Below, one piece after another: positions 1 to 10,959 of a DNA stretch of 64,000 bases. Each line of letters opens with the position of its first letter. Within the stretch, counting starts at the first letter, position 1. The DNA is from Isoetes taiwanensis. Its lineage: Eukaryota; Streptophyta; Lycopodiopsida; Isoetales; Isoetaceae. Under the pieces are notes generated by a model. It made no database searches and had not been told where the DNA came from. It worked only from the letters and a program-made list of their open reading frames with translations. Position numbers and translations under genes: made by a program. The stretch lies in assembly GCA_021234155.1 (NCBI GenBank), contig JAJEKV010000004.1:11160109-11224108 (forward strand), read 5' to 3'.

Positions 1-165
1 AGTAATCTAACAGATTAAGTTATCTATAAAGGGATAAAGTGATCTAACAGAACAGAGAACTTAAAATCACCCTATTTCACTATGAATGATATGGGGTTTA
101 TTTGAATTATTAAGTTTGGTTTCATGTTAATAATTTAACTTTTCTGTCCATCTGCTTGACTGCAG

Positions 166-911
166 CTTCACATGAAAATATTGTCAGATATTATTCTTCA
201 TGGTTTGAAAATGATCATCTTCTTATTCAAATGGAGCTTTGTGAAAGCACACTCAAGAATCAGAACGTTGTGCAAACAAAAGAAAAGTCTTTGCTAGAAG
301 CTATGAGACAGGTATATTTGAGGCTCCCATTCTTCATTCTTCTTAGGTGTGAATTTAGAGTTGTCTCGAATGTCTTTTTGGTCAATGCAGATCTTAAAAG
401 CACTTAATCACATACACGCGCATGGACTGGCTCACTTGGACGTAAAGCCAGACAACATCTTTTTATGCAATGGGATTGTCAAGCTTGGTGATTTTGGGCG
501 TGCTGCCAGACTGGATGGTAGTACATGTATTGAAGAGGGTGATTCCAGGTACATGCCTTTGGAGTTGCTAAATGAGGATTACAGTGACCTATCAAAGGCA
601 GATATTTTTGCCCTTGGTGCGACCTTTTATGAACTAGCAAGAGGCTCTCCTTTGACCCCATCAGGAACTCAGTTCCATTTGATTAGGCAAGGAAAGTTGG
701 CTTTACTTCCGGGGTTTTCTTTACCTTTTCAGAACCTTCTGAAGGTAAATTGTACAGTACAATAACACGTTTAATATCTGCGGCATATTATAACATTGCG
801 TCTAATTGTTTTTTGCAGGTGCTCTTGCATCCAAATCCAAAGTCGAGACCTTCTGCGGAAGAGGTGCTTAAACATGCCATCTTCAGTCCCCGCAAGGAGG
901 CACTTCAATAA
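166..911 (+). CDS. WEE1: WEE1-type protein kinase, C-terminal exons (gene starts before the window)
   Basis: WEE1 kinases inhibit cyclin-dependent kinase by phosphorylating its N-terminal tyrosine and act in the nucleus at the G2 and DNA-damage checkpoints. Three exons are visible: 166-311, 391-744 and 819-911, all joined in phase 0 with GT/AG borders (donors at 312 and 745, acceptors ending at 390 and 818), and TAA at 909-911. The joined frame starts in the kinase N-lobe (HENIVRYYSSWFE), then has the catalytic loop HLDVKPDN, the GDFG magnesium motif, the WEE1-like EEGDSRYMPLELL segment in place of a usual APE motif, and a C-lobe ending in HPNPKSRPSAEEVL. No stop or frameshift lies inside. 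The exon or exons with the glycine loop and N-terminal extension lie upstream of base 1. Similarity to plant WEE1 is recalled, not aligned. Confidence 0.9.
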
Positions 912-1955
912 ACTGCAGCGCAGAGGTTCTATTGTTGCAAGTAATTTTGCTCATGTTGCTGATCCCACCCCAATTTTGTAATTCAACAAGGGTTCTGTAT
1001 ATATGTAATGTATGCGAATAGTCAGTAACAAGCAGGCATGTATAAGCATGCCTAAAAGTCCAAAAAGTGTTAGTGTGCAGATTTGGTCATTGAGATCTGT
1101 TGTCAAGCCATTTGACATTGAGTTTTGAGAAATAAGATCATTGCACCAGTAAGAAAAGCTATTGTTGTCTAAGAGATGACAGTTTCTTTACAATGTTCCA
1201 ATTGTCTAATGGATGGCATAAAACAACCTACTTCATTTGGAGAAGGGACAATAAAATTAAGTCTCTTATTTGTTGAAATGCTTTTTGATCTGGTTCAACA
1301 AATAAATATAGGATATTTATTTCTAAAGAATTATAGGATTTTCCTTCTGCTTGAAAAGTGCAACTTGTCAATAAGACATGCAGCAATCTATATGCATCTT
1401 AATAATTAGTTTTAGAGGACCCAAGCAAACAGTATAGCAAACAATATATAACCAAGTGTAAAGGGATTTAAACCCTCAAACATGCACAAACATGTATATA
1501 CTAAGGCCACATAAAAGAGGCCACTTATCACTTTGATCAATTAACTTAGCGAGACAACATTTGCAAATGCTTTTTTCAAACCTTTTTCATGGAAATTTTT
1601 CTTATCAGAAAAAGAGATTGTTTTGACAAACCATTATTAGAAGAAAAATATCCAAGTCACTAAAAATATTTTTAAAAGGCCACCATAACATCGTATGCTT
1701 TATAAACAAGGAAAATGTGTAATTTAAAATAGACAAAGGCCTCCTATTTTTGAAAAGGCCAACACAAAAGTTTTAATAAAACTAGCAATAAGGTAGGCTT
1801 GGGGCAAAGGGTTCTGGATGTTTGGGGAAGGGTAGACGATAAAAGCAAGAAGGAAAAATTAATCAAGTTTTTGTTAATTTAATGATTATGATATGTTGCA
1901 AACCATGAGATAAGATTAGGCATTCCATATTATACAAAGAGGAGTCCATAACTAA
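912..1955. other. Intergenic, no gene seen; contains an AT-rich dispersed repeat
   Basis: The WEE1 3' flank has no convincing coding potential. Bases 1560-1775 are one copy of an AT-rich dispersed repeat (recurring TTGCAAATG, ATCCAAGTCACTAAA and AAAGGCCACCA blocks) that recurs near 50745-50965 and 51850-52045. Confidence 0.6.
1560..1775 (+). repeat. AT-rich dispersed repeat, copy 1
   Basis: Shared blocks in order with the copies at 50745-50965 and 51850-52045: a TTTGCAAATG start, a T-rich run, CAAACCATTATTAGAAGAAAAATATCCAAG-like text, then AAAAGGCCACCATAACAT-like text and AAAATAGACAAAGGCC. No terminal inverted repeat or coding frame was seen. All three copies are in the same orientation. Confidence 0.6.
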
Positions 1956-1964
1956 GTGCAAGTT

Positions 1965-2130
1965 TGCAATAGATGGTGTAGCTATGGGTGTGAAGGGAAT
2001 CCAATGTGCCTGGTTAGGCTTTCATCTGCCACAGGTTCAAATCCCACTGGCAACCATTGGCTTGGGGAAGTGGGTGAGTGCAAGTCTCATTGTGCGGTGT
2101 GTCTCTATTTTGTGCTAGTGCTGATAGTCT
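1965..2130 (+). repeat. tRNA-derived SINE-like element
   Basis: Contains GGTTCAAATCCC at about 2034-2045, a close match to the pol III B box, preceded by a weak A-box-like stretch near 1973-1990. The sequence cannot be folded by eye into a full tRNA cloverleaf, so a SINE head is more likely than a tRNA gene. Element ends were not defined. Confidence 0.35.
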
Positions 2131-2189
2131 CCTTTTGCAAAAAGATCAAGTTACCCATATACAAATTCTTTCAAGTCACCCATTAGGAG

Positions 2190-3116
2190 AGTGTCCAAAA
2201 TCTCTACTATGCAACATTTTACCTTGATTGTTTCCTCAACAAACATGAAGCTACAAGACAAGTGCCATATAGTGCTCCAAAGTTGAGTTTATGCTGATCC
2301 ATCGTCCATCATTTGTACTTAAATATGATAAGGTTGTCGACAAAATACAATGCTTCAAGGTTCAACTATGTTCTACTTAAAAGCTGCTTTTTAATTCTAG
2401 AAGTGCTCAGACAGTAAAGTACAACTATATATCTCGTGCAATATGCACGTTACAAAAAAAGAAGAAGTTTACAAAAAAAAGATTGTAAACTAGAATCGTG
2501 CCACTATTTTAGGCAATGGATGTTGCATCTGTTGTTGCAAATCTATGGGGTTCTATGTTTGCTTGCTTACTCAAAAGTGGTCATAATGTAGAAAACAACA
2601 ATAGCTGTTTTTGTGGCTGGAGTTGGATATATCTATGGACACAGTTATGGAAGATGTTCCCTACATTCATGGATGATAGATGATAAATACACAAACAGAA
2701 TGCCCTTGCATACTTGATGTTGAAGCCCGTGACATAAAATTTTGATGCACAATCTAAAAGTTTCAATCTAGTTTCACCAGGACGCGAAGAAAGTTTGCCA
2801 CAAAATATAGAGCATGTGAAATGCCACTGACTGACTAGTCTGAGCACAAACACCATAGACCATGTAGTATATAACAATAGCTTTTTTTGTCGAGTATATG
2901 TGCACAAAAGACAAAGCAACCAAACATCAGCACATTCACACAATTAGAACATGGATTTGAGGAATGGACAATACTGCAATAATAATGGATTGACAAAACA
3001 AAGAATGGTTTAGTTTTACCTGAACTTGCACACATAGCACACAGCCTTTTCATCAAACAACATCCTGTCCTTTCTTGAACATCTATAAACAACGGAGAAC
3101 AGAACATAAATAATAG
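2190..3116. other. Intergenic, no gene seen
   Basis: Only short shadow ORFs. Bases 2687-2740 closely match 6376-6428 in direct orientation (the ACAAACAGAATGCCCTTGCAT block), so this is a small dispersed repeat. Confidence 0.5.
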
Positions 3117-3262
3117 ACATCAGAGCCATCCATCATCTCGCTATACATATTTCTCCACATAATAGATGTCACAGACATCGTTCCATATATTTCTACCACA
3201 AATCCAGAGATTACATAATAGATATTAGAGAAACTATCAGAGACATCGAGCTATTTATTTTG
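3117..3262 (-). repeat. Inverted-repeat arm (partner at 6786-6922)
   Basis: The reverse complement of this stretch runs collinear with 6786-6922: TAGCTCGATG, ATCTATTATGTAATCTCTG, TTTGTGGTAGAAATAT, TGACATCTATTATGTGG and AGCGAGATGAT occur in the same order. The arms enclose about 3.5 kb including the PPR pseudogene. Confidence 0.75.
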
Positions 3263-3388
3263 AGAAACTGTACTGGGCTTCCACATGCATTCAACATGTT
3301 TATATAGGTGATCCTATTTGGAGTAAAATAACGCTGCATTTCTCCAAACAGTGTAAGAGTCTGACTTCTATTGCCTTAATCAGTATAA

Positions 3389-3974
3389 CTAGAAAATCAT
3401 GACTGTCCCTGAAACAACATTCTTTTTTGTAATTCTATCAAATACCTGCCAAGCACCTACAATGTTCCCATATTTTGCATACATGGCAGGAAGTGCAGTG
3501 TCAAGAAATACCTCTAATTTCAATTCTTTTCTTAGAAGAAGTGCATGAAGAAGTTTGTCTCCGTCTTGATTAGTACAAGAACTTAACATTGTAAGCTACA
3601 TTATTTTCCTTGATTCCAATTATTCTCAACAAATGTATCACTTTCCTTGCTCTAGGGCATTTGCCCTTGCACAGGTATATAAAATGCTAACTTAAGTGAT
3701 CTTGATTCGTGCAATGCGACATTGTTTCATTTGTTCAAAGAGAGTAAAAATTGGTCACAATCTCCAACTCAGCATGCCCTGTAATCATAATTGTCCAGGT
3801 AAACACATCCTGATTGAACCCTGTAATCATAATTGTCCAGGTAAACACATCCTGATTGAACATACTGTTAAACAGAAGGCGTGCATTTCTTATGGTTCTA
3901 CACACAACATACATATTAATTAATCTGAGCATGGACATGCCTTCCTTTGGCACTTTAACAAATCTAAAATTCAA
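3389..3974 (-). pseudogene. Pentatricopeptide repeat (PPR) protein gene, decayed
   Basis: On the minus strand the upstream part (3974-3735) reads as PPR repeats: LINMYVVCRTIRNARLLF, then a DVFTWTIMITG repeat end. The frame continues with GHAELE and FEQMKQ, breaks, resumes as VSILYTCARANALEQGK and ends (3589-3389) with LLHALLLRKE and TALPAMYAKYGNIVGAWQVF. This is the P-L-S type spacing of organellar RNA-processing PPR proteins. At least one stop (after KIT) and a frameshift separate the pieces. A 42-bp unit is tandemly duplicated at 3777-3818 and 3819-3860, duplicating part of one repeat. No start codon, transit peptide or E/DYW end is visible. Confidence 0.8.
3777..3860. repeat. Tandem duplication of a 42-bp unit
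   Basis: Two adjacent, essentially identical copies (each starting CCCTGTAATCATAATTGTCC), inside the PPR pseudogene. 42 is a multiple of three, so the duplication itself keeps the frame. Confidence 0.9.
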
Positions 3975-4069
3975 GACTAGGGAAGCAGAAATAAAAATAG
4001 TTATAAGCCAAGTTGATACCTATGCAGATATAATATACTATCACAATTCATTAAATGTAATATTTTAAA

Positions 4070-5199
4070 AGATGATGGTGGCAAGAACATGTGGCAAAGG
4101 TTCTTAAACATGGTTTTTTACTATTCTCATTTCCTGCTTGATTTCAATATTAGCATCTTCGCTTGGAATTGCATGCCGTTATAGATATGGTAACATGGAG
4201 GAGGCATGCTACAAATGCAACACCATAATAAAAAACCTTAGGTAACTACAATTAAGCCATAGAACCACGGATATGATGCATACCATACACGTACAGGATT
4301 CGTTAAGAGGTCTAAAATCTGTGGCCATTGCTGCACATTTTGCTTTCAATACGCCCTGCCCAAGCAAAAAGTTACTTCTTAAAGTCTAAGCTGATTTCTT
4401 ATTTGCAAATGCTAATAGAAATGAATGAGAACTACATTTACTTACAATGGTTGTGATGAAAGAAATCATTAGATGAGCACTCTTTATGTCTATATTGAGT
4501 AATACAACCCTGCAAATGGCCATTTAGTTCCATCATTCCATCTAAGTTTTTCAATAACTAATAGTTTATATTATCTTAAAGAAAAAACATTCACCTCAGA
4601 AACAAGTGTAGTGTCAAAACGAGTAGTGCGAGTTGGGTATACGTAGTCATATATCAGTAGCTAGGGAGCTACAAACAACAATGTCTAGGGGAATCCGTCA
4701 CCCTGCAAGAAGCCTGTGAGTAACTGAAGAAATGTGATATGCATCTTATGAATTTAAGCTAATAGAGTAATCTGAATACATATTAGTTCTTCGAGAGTCC
4801 AAAGCATTGACCTCCCATCAACGGGTGACTGACGCGCAAACGAAGTCCCATCTCTGACGACCAAATCTATACTAGCATGTTATCTGAACCAGTGCCAAAA
4901 TGGTAAGTGCAACACCCAGTTGCTTTTAGGGCAACACAACTCTGGGCCTCTGTCCAAATAAACACAAGGTTGATGTCGCCGCCCTGTTTGCGAACAAACA
5001 GAGATATTTAGGCCGATAAAAAACCTTGCAGAAAATAAGGGTTAATTCATGAAATCAAGTAAAGAACTGGGCTGTGGCTGAGCTCACGTCTGGCTCACCT
5101 CTTTCTTTTTCTGGTTTTCATGCCTTGCCACATGCCCCTGCACCATAACCAAGCTCTGAACATGAAAGGGCAAAATAGATCCCCAACTTCCATGTTGTT
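4070..5199. other. Intergenic, nothing recognised
   Basis: Both strands show only short ORFs without recognisable motifs, and no repeat shared with the rest of the window was noticed. Confidence 0.4.
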
Positions 5200-5200
5200 G

Positions 5201-5356
5201 GGGAATGGCATAAGGTGCCCATTTCTGGTTTGGAAAGGGACCCGCTCCCAGCTAATGTCGGTCGCGGGGCCCCCCTTTCGAAACCGGAAATGTGTCCCTA
5301 CACCAGTCCCGGGGCCCTCCTTTTCAAACCGGAAATGGGGACCTTATGCCATTCCC
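5201..5356. mobile_element. Short TIR element (MITE-like), 156-157 bp
   Basis: 5201-5237 (GGGAATGGCATAAGGTGCCC then ATTTCTGGTTTGGAAAG) is the near-perfect reverse complement of 5320-5356. The inner part repeats the AAACCGGAAAT and GGGGCCC motifs and can extend the foldback. No coding content and no clear target-site duplication. Confidence 0.7.
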
Positions 5357-5359
5357 AAT

Positions 5360-6130
5360 ACAATAAGAAGAATATGAAATATGACAGATGTGAATTACCA
5401 TGTAAAGTTTCGTTTTGTCATTTCCGTATACTATTCACATAAATAAACGAATCATTTACAGGTTTCCAACTAATCCCCAGCAACGCAACGCTAGGCACTA
5501 TTACTAGTAGAGATGCTAATGCCAAGTTTATCTGCATTAGCCTCTTTTGTGAAGAAAGAATTATCTTGTTACGTTGCCATGTAAGAGGTAGTTGAGCATG
5601 CAAACAATCTAACAAACAATATAAATAAACAAACATAGCAATTTCTTCAGCATTTGCCTCAAATACCAAACTGTATTTAGTACAATTCTGGAAATGAAAT
5701 GCAAATCCTCCACATACCTATATATGTCGGAACATACTTGGAATATAAAAGCTACTCTATAAGAACTATTTCTTGTCTTTGTCTAATGCTTGAGCAACTT
5801 TTTTCAAAAGTAAACTTCTGTTTTAGGTATTCGAACCACATGCCAAACAGCAGCACCAAGCGACTTCCTATAAATAAATAGAAATCCTTACATATGAACA
5901 AAGGGGCTCTTGACTTGAACTATACAAGGCCAAAATCTCCTTTTGCCTCTCTAATCTGACGATATTCATGCTCTTGCCTTGTTAATGAAAAAGCTTGGGC
6001 CCTCCATAACCTTGTATAAGAGGAAAACATGAAGCAGCTATCTTGTCCCTCCATAAGCAAGGAAAACATTCATCCTAAAACTCCAAAAATCCTTGACGCC
6101 ATCATCTGGCCTGCACCATAATGTATTTTT
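5360..6130. other. Intergenic, no gene seen
   Basis: AT-rich, with only short ORFs lacking known motifs. Confidence 0.4.
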
Positions 6131-6300
6131 GGGTTGCCCCTAGGGGGGCAAACCCTCGCTTACGTGGGTCTGTGGCATATCCTAGGTATATGCTGAAGTA
6201 TACCTAAGATATGCTGGTGACTGCTCCAAACCCATTGTTCCCTATAAACTGGCGGTCACCTGCATTGTGGGTCGCTCATGTTTGAACCGCCTAACCGACA
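6131..6300 (+). repeat. GGGTTGCCCCTAGG-type MITE-like repeat, diverged copy
   Basis: Starts GGGTTGCCCCTAGGGGGGCA, followed by a GTGGGT, GGCATAT, GGTATATGCT, CATAT series matching the better copies at 44602-45040 and 60374-60542. The right end is not clear here. Confidence 0.65.
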
Positions 6301-6785
6301 AGATCTTAAATAGAGCATCAGGCTATGGCGACTCCCAAGAGGCGAAGCCTTTCAAGTCCAGCAATAGCAGAGGCCCATAAACACAAACAGAATGCCCTTG
6401 CATGCTTGATGTAGAAGCCTGTGACATAGCCGCATTGCTTAGGGTTTTAGGTTTAGAATAAGAGACAAACCGTTCTTTTCATTGTGTTCTTCAAGCATCG
6501 TCAAAGTCTTGCATCTGATTGCTCTTGCATCTTCTTGCTATGTTCTTTAGCTCCGGCAAATCTCTTCCATCTAATTTCTTGCAGTTGAAGTGGTGCAAAG
6601 ACTTATTGGACCCCTTTATTTGCATTGAAGGAGGAGTTTTTTTATATTCAGTAGGACATTGTTTTCAAATTTTTCTCTGATATAAAGATTCGAAGGTCCT
6701 TGGATCATCCAAGCCTTTTGCTTTTTCTGTTGTATTTTCTTTGTCTTTTTATTGTTTGCAGGTGTTTTGTAACAGAACGAGCTAA

Positions 6786-6922
6786 TATATTGTAGAAAGA
6801 TATAGCTCGATGGCTCTGATATATATTATGTAATCTCTGAATTTGTGGTAGAAATATGTGGAATGATGGCTCTGACATCTATTATGTGGATCTATGGTAG
6901 AAATATGTGTAGCGAGATGATT
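6786..6922 (+). repeat. Inverted-repeat arm (partner at 3117-3262)
   Basis: Collinear with the reverse complement of 3117-3262; see that entry. Internally it holds two related half-units (GGTAGAAATATGTGGAATGATGG and GGTAGAAATATGTGTAGCGAG). Confidence 0.75.
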
Positions 6923-7129
6923 GACGATTGATTTGAGTACAAGTAGCTGGAAGCTTGACGAGCTTTGAAAGTTTTCTCTTTGCAGGGAAGCCCTTAGGCG
7001 AAAATGGTAAGAAAGAATGAGCTCTTAGATCAGAAAAAATGAGAGGAGCTGTGACGACCATACGGGTATTCATATCATACGAGCATTATACTCGTATATA
7101 TGGTCGTCGTACGAATGCAAAATGATAGT

Positions 7130-7195
7130 TGCATTAAGCAAGATTTGAACTCACAACCTTCTAGTTGAGAGTCAAGCACCTTTGCCAAGCATGCC
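7130..7195 (-). repeat. tRNA-derived SINE-like head
   Basis: On the minus strand, TTGGCAAAGGTGC (A-box-like) is followed after about 25 bases by GTGAGTTCAAATCTTG (B-box-like). The spacing suits a pol III promoter, but no full tRNA fold was found. Confidence 0.4.
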
Positions 7196-7219
7196 CTGCA
7201 ATTATTTATTGAAAATATT

Positions 7220-7561
7220 CCCTCACGTCTTTCTCATATACAGGCTTTTCCCAGGAGGTTCTAGAACATTATAGAACCTACATGCATGCACGACACTTGG
7301 TATGATCTCATCCATTGGATGGCGCGATCCTAACCGATAGCCTAGATATATAAGGAGACACCTCCTCCTTGTCGAACCATTCCGGTTCAAGGCCAGTCTT
7401 GAGCCTTCTAGGCATATGTCTCGTGTTCCTGCTTGCCTTCCTGCCATTGTACTCTTGACTCCTGTTCATATATCAGATTCTTTGTCGATCTTGGTGTATT
7501 TCTTCCGTATTTCTTGCATATTTTTCACGTATTTTTCTTGTTTTTGCATAGGTTCATGACA
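7220..7561 (+). repeat. 5' LTR of the Tcn1-like element
   Basis: Starts CCCTCACGTCTT and ends GGTTCATGACA, matching 12380-12722. TATATAAGGAG at about 7347-7357 is a likely TATA box. No canonical tRNA-iMet primer site follows the LTR end. Confidence 0.85.
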
Positions 7562-7672
7562 ATTTGAACCGGAATCCCTTACCGGTTCTTGTCTGCTCTG
7601 ATCCTAAGGATTTTTTTACCCATATTGTGCGATCCCTATCTCTATGGAGGAGGTTTCATCCTTATTACAGCA

Positions 7673-8304
7673 GGCCAGCAACTTGTTCAAGTATGCCAGC
7701 AGTTGCAATTGGATAATAAAGAGCTCCAGGAATGGGTAGCTTCTCATGAGTCCGCCTCTAGCTTCAGGAGGAGGTTATCGGAACCTAAGATCAGCCTGCC
7801 AGAAAAATTTGATGGCACTAGATGCAAGCTCCGAGGCTTTTTGAATCAGATTCGGCTTGTTATACGGCTCCACCCTCACAGATATCCTACAAATCGGGAA
7901 CAGGTCGGACTAGTTGGTTCTCTTCTTTCTGGGGCAGCCTTGAGTTGTTTGTTTTCCTACTAGAGAAAGGGGCTCTCAAGTTGCAAAATTTTGCTCTATT
8001 TACTGCTGAACTTGAGGCGTGTTTTGGAGACACTGATCGGCAATGCACAACAGTAACCAAGCTTGGCAACCTCAGGCAAGGTTCTCATTCGGCTTCAGTT
8101 TATACTTCTGAGTTCCGACAGATTGCCATAGACACAGCCTGGGAAGATGCGACTCTTTGGGACTGTTTTCGAAGAGGGCTCCGTGAGGATATAAAGGATA
8201 TGTTGCTGACTATGGAGGATCCCAGAACCTTGGATGAAGCTATAAAGTTTGCGGTTCATTGTGATAACCGTCTTTTTGAGTGTAGGCAAGAAAAGAGAAA
8301 TTAG
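7673..8304 (+). pseudogene. gag: gag (capsid) region of the Tcn1-like element
   Basis: Gag coats the retrotransposon RNA in virus-like particles. The frame reads LVQVCQQLQLDNKELQEW, then SLPEKFDGTRCKLRGFLNQI near 7800-7855, switches frame near 7960, and continues with FTAELEACFGD, LRQGSHSASVYTSEFRQIA and DCFRRGLREDIKDMLL to a stop at 8304. This is the retrotransposon capsid fold order. One frameshift splits it. Confidence 0.8.
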
Positions 8305-8382
8305 CATGGTTCTTTACTTCTCTAAGCTCCAGCGATCACAACAGTTTTTGCACTGCCCACGTCCCCGGAATCAGTTGGCCCA

Positions 8383-8580
8383 GTGCCTATACAAATTGAT
8401 GGTGTGATTCGAGGGCTCTTGTCTGCAGCTGAAAAGCAACGCCGACGAGAGGCTAATCTCTGCCTCTATTGTGGAGGGGCTGGCCATATTGCTTGTGGAT
8501 GTCCTATTAAGCGATCAAACCATTCGAGCCCCGTCCAAGTAATAGGAGTCTCTCGACGGTTGCCTGCCACCCACATGTGA
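8383..8580 (+). pseudogene. gag: gag nucleocapsid zinc knuckle, Tcn1-like element
   Basis: CLYCGGAGHIACGC fits the CX2CX4HX4C zinc knuckle that binds element RNA. It is preceded by AAEKQRRREANL, common just before this motif in sushi-type elements. It is cut off from the capsid part by stops between 8304 and 8383. Confidence 0.8.
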
Positions 8581-8596
8581 GGAAGGTTTTATTCCC

Positions 8597-8812
8597 TTGG
8601 ACAAGGTCAGTAAAGAATTTTTTATCTCTATTTCATTGGAGTCGGAGGTTGGGAGGATAGAGACGCTGGCGCAACTTGATTGTGGTGCAAATGCCTACTT
8701 CATGGATAGTACATTCGCTACTAAGCACGCCATTTGTAAAAGCAAGATCGAGCATCCTAGCTCTGTTAATGTGATTGATGGACATGAGATCTCTTCAGAC
8801 GCAGTCACATAA
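8597..8812 (+). pseudogene. Aspartic protease region, Tcn1-like element
   Basis: AQLDCGANAYFMDSTFA corresponds to the retropepsin active-site loop, with DCG where DSG or DTG is usual. The frame ends at 8812. The following 8834-9500 stretch is a decayed low-complexity linker rich in Pro/Val/Ala dipeptides (PVPVPV, PAPAP), then the lead-in to RT. Confidence 0.7.
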
Positions 8813-9524
8813 TGTACTGCACCTCTTCATGTTTTGTTCGAGGGAGCTTCTTGTAGCATTTCCTTCAATCTCATCGCTACCTTACATGCGCCAGTAGTCT
8901 TGGTCTGCCCTGGCTCGAGCTACATAACCCACAGATTGATTGGTGTACTAGATCCTTTTGGTTTGCTGGTTCGAGCTCTAGTTCCAGCTCATCTGCAGTT
9001 CAGGCCTCTGCACCAATGTCTACTTCAGTCTGTACAGTATCGTGGGTTCTTGATCCTGTCCTTGCTATTCCTGTTTCTGCTCCATGTCCCGATTCGGCTC
9101 TTGTCTCTGCTCCAGTTCATGTCTCAGATTCTGATCATGTTCTAGATGATGTCTCAGCTCCAGTTCTTGTTCCAGTTCCTGTTCCAGTTGCTTCTACTTC
9201 TGCTCCTGTTCCTGCTCCCGCCCCTGTTCTTGCTCCTGGTTCTGTAGAGGCTTCTTCATGCCCTCAGCTCCATATCTCGAAGATCTCTCTTCACAAGTTT
9301 ATCAGATTTGGTAGGAAGATCCCAGTTCTGCATTTGAAATCCAAGTCTAACCTTCGACTAGCTCTGCTTCAGAAACGTCAGCTCCTGCCTTTCTTGATAA
9401 GTACAAGGATTTTGGCGATGTTTTTGATAAGGCCAAAGCCAGTAAGCTTTCGGAGCATCGTCCCTATGACTGCCCCATTGATCTTCAGCCAGGGACAACC
9501 CTGCCATTTGACCCTATCTATGGC

Positions 9525-10073
9525 TTGTCGCCGATAGAATTGGAGAATTTGCGGACCTATATCGAGGAGAATCTTGCAACTGGGTTTATCCGACATTCTC
9601 AGTCACGTGTAGGAGCTGCCATCTTCTTTGTTTCCAAGAAGGATGGTTCTTTGCGGCTGATTGTGGATTATCGCGGCCTCAACAAGATCACTGTGCATAA
9701 TCAGTATCCTCTCCCTCTGATTCCAGAGTTACTTGAGCGTCTACAAAGTGCACGATACTTCACGAAAATCGATCTTCGAGGTGCCTATAATCTTATCCAG
9801 ATCAGGGAAGGTGATGAATGGAAGACAATCTTTCGAATTCAGTATGGTCATTTTGAGTATATCGTTATGCCTTTCGGCCTTATCAATGTTCCGGCTGTCT
9901 TTCAGCACATGGCTAATGATATATTTCGGGAGTTTTTGGATCTCTTTGTTATCATCTATCTAGATGATATTCTGGTTTATTCAAAGACTTTGGAGGAGCA
10001 TGAAGAATATATCAGGAAGGTCCTTCAGAAGCTACGGGAACATGGACTTTATGCCAAGCTGGAGAAGTATTAG
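9525..10073 (+). pseudogene. pol: Reverse transcriptase, Tcn1-like element
   Basis: RT copies element RNA into cDNA. The open part holds LSPIELENLRTYIEENLATG, FFVSKKDGSLRLIVDYRGLN, PLPLIPELLERL, FTKIDLRGAYNLIQI, MPFGLINVPAVFQHMAND and the catalytic YLDD. It stops at 10073 (TAG). Further TAG codons follow at once, after which the frame continues as thumb and RNase H. Confidence 0.9.
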
Positions 10074-10199
10074 TTCGAGTAGGACAATGTCTAGTTTCTT
10101 GGCTATTGCATCACATCTCAAAGTGTTTCCATGGTTCTAGAGATGTTCAGCTCCGTTCTTGATTGAAAAACACTTTCCTCAGTTAAAGATGTACAGTGC

Positions 10200-10780
10200 T
10201 TCTTTGGATTTGCCATTTTTTATCGCCGCTTCATCAAGGACTATTCGGAGATCGTCTTGCCTTTGACACGTCTCACCAGGAAGGATGTTCCATTTGAGTG
10301 GACAATTGAAGATGAATCAGCATTCATCACTCTGAAGCATGCTTTTACAGCCGCACCTGTTCTTGCACACTCGGATCTTGCACGTCCCTATATTCTCGAA
10401 GCTGATGCATCAGATTTTGCTCTTGGCAGCATCTTGTCGCAAGAGAGGGATGATCATGAGCTCCACCCGATCGCCTATCATTCTCGAAAGTTCCAGGCTT
10501 CAGAGATCAACTATCCTATTTACGATAAGGAAGTTTTGGCGATTGTTGGCTCGTTTCAGGAGTGGCGATGATTTCTTTAAGGTTCTCCTTATAAGGTGAC
10601 TGTGGATACGGACCATCGAAATCTAGAATATTTTTAGTCTGCTCGAGTTCTTAATCATCGTCAGGCTCGATGACATACACATGTGCTATCCCGCTTTGAT
10701 TTCGTCATCAAATTTCGGCCTGGCACGCTTCAAGGGAAACCAGATGCTTTTTCTCGCAGATCTTATTTTGAACCTAAAGC
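10200..10780 (+). pseudogene. pol: RNase H region, Tcn1-like element
   Basis: FYRRFIKDYSEIVLPLTRLT leads to a domain with LEADASDFALGSILSQ (first catalytic Asp), PIAYHSRKF and YDKEVLAIVGSFQEWR, then a stop at 10571. After two more stops it resumes as VTVDTDHRNLEYF and the HMLSRFDFVIKFRPG connection. At least five nonsense codons fall between 10073 and 10683. Confidence 0.85.
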
Positions 10781-10959
10781 GGGGGAGCCAGCATTTGATC
10801 AACAATCACAGGTTATTCTAGGACCTAATCGTTTACAACTTATGGCCATCACTTTGTTCGAGAGGCCTCATGATACATCCTTGTTGGAGTCTGTTCGAGC
10901 ATCTCTTCTTTCTGATTCATTAGCGCAGGATGTAATATCATATCTTGGTTCAACATCAT

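Noticed and set aside
1965-2060. tRNA gene
   Set aside because: A good B box is present, but acceptor and anticodon stems cannot be paired.
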